Below are positions 35,389 to 38,436 of a stretch of DNA of 38,436 nt, one piece after another. The DNA comes from Mycobacterium attenuatum. Its GTDB lineage: Bacteria > Actinomycetota > Actinomycetes > Mycobacteriales > Mycobacteriaceae. The stretch covers positions 1-38,436 of the forward strand of contig NZ_UPHT01000066.1 in assembly GCF_900566085.1 (NCBI RefSeq), read 5' to 3'. The notes beneath the pieces were generated by a model. That model did not search any database, was not told where the DNA came from, and was given only the letters and a program-made list of their open reading frames with translations. The number at the start of each line of letters is the position of its first letter. The first letter of the stretch is position 1. Both the position numbers and the translations under genes were made by a program.

Positions 35389-38145
35389 GCGGCGTCGGGC
35401 TTTGCTCGGCGCCGAGGATCGGAACATCGTCTTGGATCTGGTCGATCTGCTGGCGCAGGTCGCGGCGTCGGGCTTTGCTCGGCGCCGAGGATCGGAACGT
35501 AGAGACCATGCGCCTAACGGCCACGCAGATCGCTGGCGGCGTCGGGCTTTGCTCGGCGCCGAGGATCGGAACCAGCAACACCCGATCCGAGCGCGGATTG
35601 CCGCCCGGCGGCGTCGGGCTTTGCTCGGCGCCGAGGATCGGAACCCGGCGGAGGATAAGCTACTTCCCGGCGGAGGATAAGGGCGGCGTCGGGCTTTGCT
35701 CGGCGCCGAGGATCGGAACGGGATTGGTGTCGGTGGCGGGGTTTTCAGCCAGAAAGCGGCGTCGGGCTTTGCTCGGCGCCGAGGATCGGAACTTGATGGT
35801 CTTGGGCGCGACGACCCGCCCGGTTTTGCGGCGTCGGGCTTTGCTCGGCGCCGAGGATCGGAACGTCGAAATCCGTTGGCGTACCAGTGATCGTCCAGCT
35901 GGGCGGCGTCGGGCTTTGCTCGGCGCCGAGGATCGGAACACCAACTCCGGCGGCTCCCTACCCACGGGCTTGAGGGCGGCGTCGGGCTTTGCTCGGCGCC
36001 GAGGATCGGAACCAGTAACACCCGGTCCGGGCGCGGATTGCCGCCCGCGCGGCGTCGGGCTTTGCTCGGCGCCGAGGATCGGAACAGGGCAGCATTTTCG
36101 GGCAGCTGTTCGCGCCGCTACTCAAGCGGCGTCGGGCTTTGCTCGGCGCCGAGGATCGGAACACTGGCGCGACGTCGATAAGCCGGCCGGAGATGAGGGC
36201 GGCGTCGGGCTTTGCTCGGCGCCGAGGATCGGAACGTCAACACGCTGATGCTGAGCATCCAAAGTTAGGAAGCGGCGGCGTCGGGCTTTGCTCGGCGCCG
36301 AGGATCGGAACATCAGCCAGCCTTAAACCTGCGGCCTCAACATAACGGGCGGCGTCGGGCTTTGCTCGGCGCCGAGGATCGGAACTGGTCTGACGGATTT
36401 TGAGCAAACATTGCTGACTAGCGGCGTCGGGCTTTGCTCGGCGCCGAGGATCGGAACTTGTAGCCCAGCGCAAGTTGCGGGTGGGCGCAAAAGCGGCGTC
36501 GGGCTTTGCTCGGCGCCGAGGATCGGAACCCGAAATGGGGCCGGTTGTGTGGCCGGCCTACGAAGGCGGCGTCGGGCTTTGCTCGGCGCCGAGGATCGGA
36601 ACGTTTATCCCGGACCGCCGCGCCGACAAGGACACCTAGCGGCGTCGGGCTTTGCTCGGCGCCGAGGATCGGAACTTCCGCAATGTCGGCGATGTCGCCG
36701 CCGATCTAGCGCGGCGTCGGGCTTTGCTCGGCGCCGAGGATCGGAACATCAGCCGTGCGACGTTGGGTGTCGAAGAGCCTCCTTGGCGGCGTCGGGCTTT
36801 GCTCGGCGCCGAGGATCGGAACCCATGCCCTGCCGTGCCTCGCCTGCCATGCCTTGCCGGCGGCGTCGGGCTTTGCTCGGCGCCGAGGATCGGAACTCTG
36901 GGTTATTCAGTCGCCCGTATCCAACGGTGATGGCGGCGTCGGGCTTTGCTCGGCGCCGAGGATCGGAACTCCTCATCAGACGCCACCGCACTGATCCCCA
37001 TGAGGCGGCGTCGGGCTTTGCTCGGCGCCGAGGATCGGAACAACGAGTACTGGGTGTTGAGCCCCAATAGTCAAAACCGGCGGCGTCGGGCTTTGCTCGG
37101 CGCCGAGGATCGGAACGGGAGTGATAGCCTGCCACGACGGGCTCAGAAGCCGCGGCGTCGGGCTTTGCTCGGCGCCGAGGATCGGAACCTGGTCTATCTG
37201 GTCTATCTCAGCGATGCCGATCTCGGGCGGCGTCGGGCTTTGCTCGGCGCCGAGGATCGGAACTTACCATTACACGATCAGTCAGGCCGATGACGGTGGT
37301 GCGGCGTCGGGCTTTGCTCGGCGCCGAGGATCGGAACATGGGCTGCGAGCAGACTCTGGTGGGCGTCGAGGTCGAGGCGGCGTCGGGCTTTGCTCGGCGC
37401 CGAGGATCGGAACACGTCGGACTTGACGGCGTTGGTGTGGGTGTTCCCGGCGGCGTCGGGCTTTGCTCGGCGCCGAGGATCGGAACCAAAAACGCTCCAC
37501 CGAGGGTTCCGTTCACCCCACTGCGGCGTCGGGCTTTGCTCGGCGCCGAGGATCGGAACCGGCGCGAGCCTCTTCCGCGAGCCATTCCGGCGGTTCAGGC
37601 GGCGTCGGGCTTTGCTCGGCGCCGAGGATCGGAACCTGGTGACACGCCGAAGATCGGTTCCGGCACGCTCATGCGGCGTCGGGCTTTGCTCGGCGCCGAG
37701 GATCGGAACTTGATGGTCTTGGGCGCGACGACCCGCCCGGTTTTCGGCGGCGTCGGGCTTTGCTCGGCGCCGAGGATCGGAACGCTTTTGCGGAGCGGAG
37801 TACCTCATCCCTCGTGGCTGCGGCGTCGGGCTTTGCTCGGCGCCGAGGATCGGAACGCTGGTGCTCACTCCACCAAAGACGCGCGCAGGCGCGGCGTCGG
37901 GCTTTGCTCGGCGCCGAGGATCGGAACAGTCGAAGCAAGCAACACCAGCGGCGGCGCCGTGGGCGGCGTCGGGCTTTGCTCGGCGCCGAGGATCGGAACG
38001 CTATGATTCGCAGGCTACGCAGATTCGAGCACGCTCGCGGGGTCGGGCTTTGCTCGGCGGCGAGGATCGGAACAAGGGGTACTGGGCGACACCGAATCTC
38101 ATTTATTGGCGGCGTCGGGATTTGCTCGCCGCCGAGGATCGGAAG
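35389..38145 (+). CRISPR. type I-C CRISPR array, 38 repeats and 37 spacers
   Basis: The repeat is 37 bp, starting GCGGCGTCGGGC and ending GAGGATCGGAAC. By hand count there are 38 copies. The first 36 (35389-37999) are identical as read. Copy 37 (38037-38073) has two changes (positions 5 and 24) and copy 38 (38109-38145) has three (12, 21 and 37). Spacers are 34-40 bases, mostly 35-38. Repeat bases 2-12 and 16-26 form an 11-bp stem with two G-U pairs and a TTT loop. Cleavage just after it would leave the 11-base handle AGGATCGGAAC, as expected for Cas5c. The leader is at the left. Apparent long open frames in the array are produced by the repeat and are not genes. Confidence 0.98.
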
Positions 38146-38349
38146 ATCAAGCGGCGCGAACGCGTCGAAGTAGAAGTCGTCGGCCTCGCACGCGGCGGCG
38201 ACCAGCGCATCGGAATGCCAACCCGCACCGGCGAATCCGGCCGCCAGCAGATCGCGCTGGACGCCGATGTCACCGCGGTCGTAACTCAATGTTCCGAACG
38301 AAACGCTAACCCGGATTTTTCGCGGAATACCGGTGTCGTTGGGTGTTGA
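38146..38349 (-). pseudogene. fragment of a FAD-dependent monooxygenase
   Basis: On the minus strand an open stretch reads SFGTLSYDRGDIGVQRDLL, then AGFAGAGWHSDALVAAACEA, DDFYFDAFAPLDL, and stops resembling a protein exactly where the last repeat begins. The pattern (GAGW....L..A...ADDFYFD) is the middle of flavin-dependent aromatic or tetracycline-type monooxygenases. Neither the N-terminal FAD loop nor the C-terminal GD motif is present in the window. It looks like a gene cut at the distal end of the array. Confidence 0.55.
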
Positions 38350-38355
38350 TACGCG

Positions 38356-38436
38356 AAAGTGCCTGTCCTACAAGGAATGATTGGATTTGTCTAGGATTCA
38401 ATCGTTCCAGTGGGAAGGCACCTCGCAGGTGAACAG
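38356..38436 (+). mobile_element. possible insertion sequence end with imperfect inverted repeat
   Basis: GTGCCT (38359-38364) with AGGCAC (38416-38421), and GGAATGATTG (38374-38383) with CAATCGTTCC (38399-38408, one mismatch), make a long imperfect inverted repeat of about 63 bases. A GGAAGG box and a GTG at 38429-38431 follow, at the edge of the window. This could be the start of a transposase gene and its upstream hairpin, but no family can be named. Confidence 0.3.

Noticed and set aside
37042..38108. Possible relation between spacer 23 and spacer 37, which share GTACTGGG near their 5' ends
   Set aside because: The match is limited to about eight bases and the rest does not align, so chance is the simpler explanation.
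35389..38145. Self-targeting spacers against this window
   Set aside because: Reading the spacers against the annotated genes showed no clear match, though this was by eye only and not an exhaustive search.
35274..38173. Many open frames with repeated GVGLCSAPRIGT or RSSAPSKARRR-like peptides across the CRISPR array
   Set aside because: They are translations of the 37-bp repeat, which lacks stop codons in most frames. Frame changes between units follow spacer length, and no start with a ribosome binding site or domain supports a protein.

Overview
The window reads as a Mycobacterium chromosome, most likely a slow grower. It is GC-rich, uses many GTG and TTG starts, and its gene order follows the M. 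tuberculosis Rv2560-to-Rv2531c block in inverted orientation. Ortholog names such as Rv2557 come from remembered family sequences, not a database search. Species is not resolved.

Positions 1-16275 are mostly housekeeping. After the truncated start of a Pro/Gly-rich membrane protein come rarA, a YciI-like gene, an Rv2557-family gene, a YjbQ-family gene and alaS-ruvX-mltG-aroE-prepilin peptidase. Next are the tightly packed shikimate genes aroC-aroK-aroB-aroQ, a convergent Rv2536-like membrane protein, and pepQ-efp-nusB plus a small membrane protein. The toxin-antitoxin and other genes that M. tuberculosis carries between aroC and the prepilin peptidase are absent, apart from a broken vapC relic.

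Positions 16292-22688 are accessory and separate the Rv2532c-like gene from adi, which are neighbours in M. tuberculosis. They hold a flavin disulfide reductase, a PucR-type regulator, an Rv1733c-like membrane protein, a DadA-like FAD oxidoreductase, a GreA-family factor behind a 14-bp inverted repeat, and a frameshifted second GreA-family copy. adi, a large PLP-dependent basic amino acid decarboxylase, follows.

Positions 25906-38436 form a defence and mobile region. It contains a vapC relic, an ERCC4-type nuclease whose Lsr2-like tail is out of frame, a vapBC pair with a palindromic operator over its ribosome binding site, and a complete type I-C CRISPR-Cas locus (cas3-cas5c-cas8c-cas7c-cas4-cas1-cas2). 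The array has 38 repeats of 37 bp, 36 of them identical as read, and 37 spacers. The leader lies next to cas2 and the decayed repeats are at the far end, which abuts a truncated flavin monooxygenase fragment and a possible insertion sequence end. No tRNA, rRNA or riboswitch was recognised.

The most interesting signals are two spacer pairs with the same 5' boundary but different 3' ends (spacers 6/32 and 3/9), which suggest repeated sampling of the same phage family. A third is a Cas5c lacking two residues of the described Bacillus catalytic triad, paired with a repeat whose hairpin predicts an 11-nt handle. A fourth is the frameshifted ERCC4-Lsr2 gene beside the CRISPR locus.
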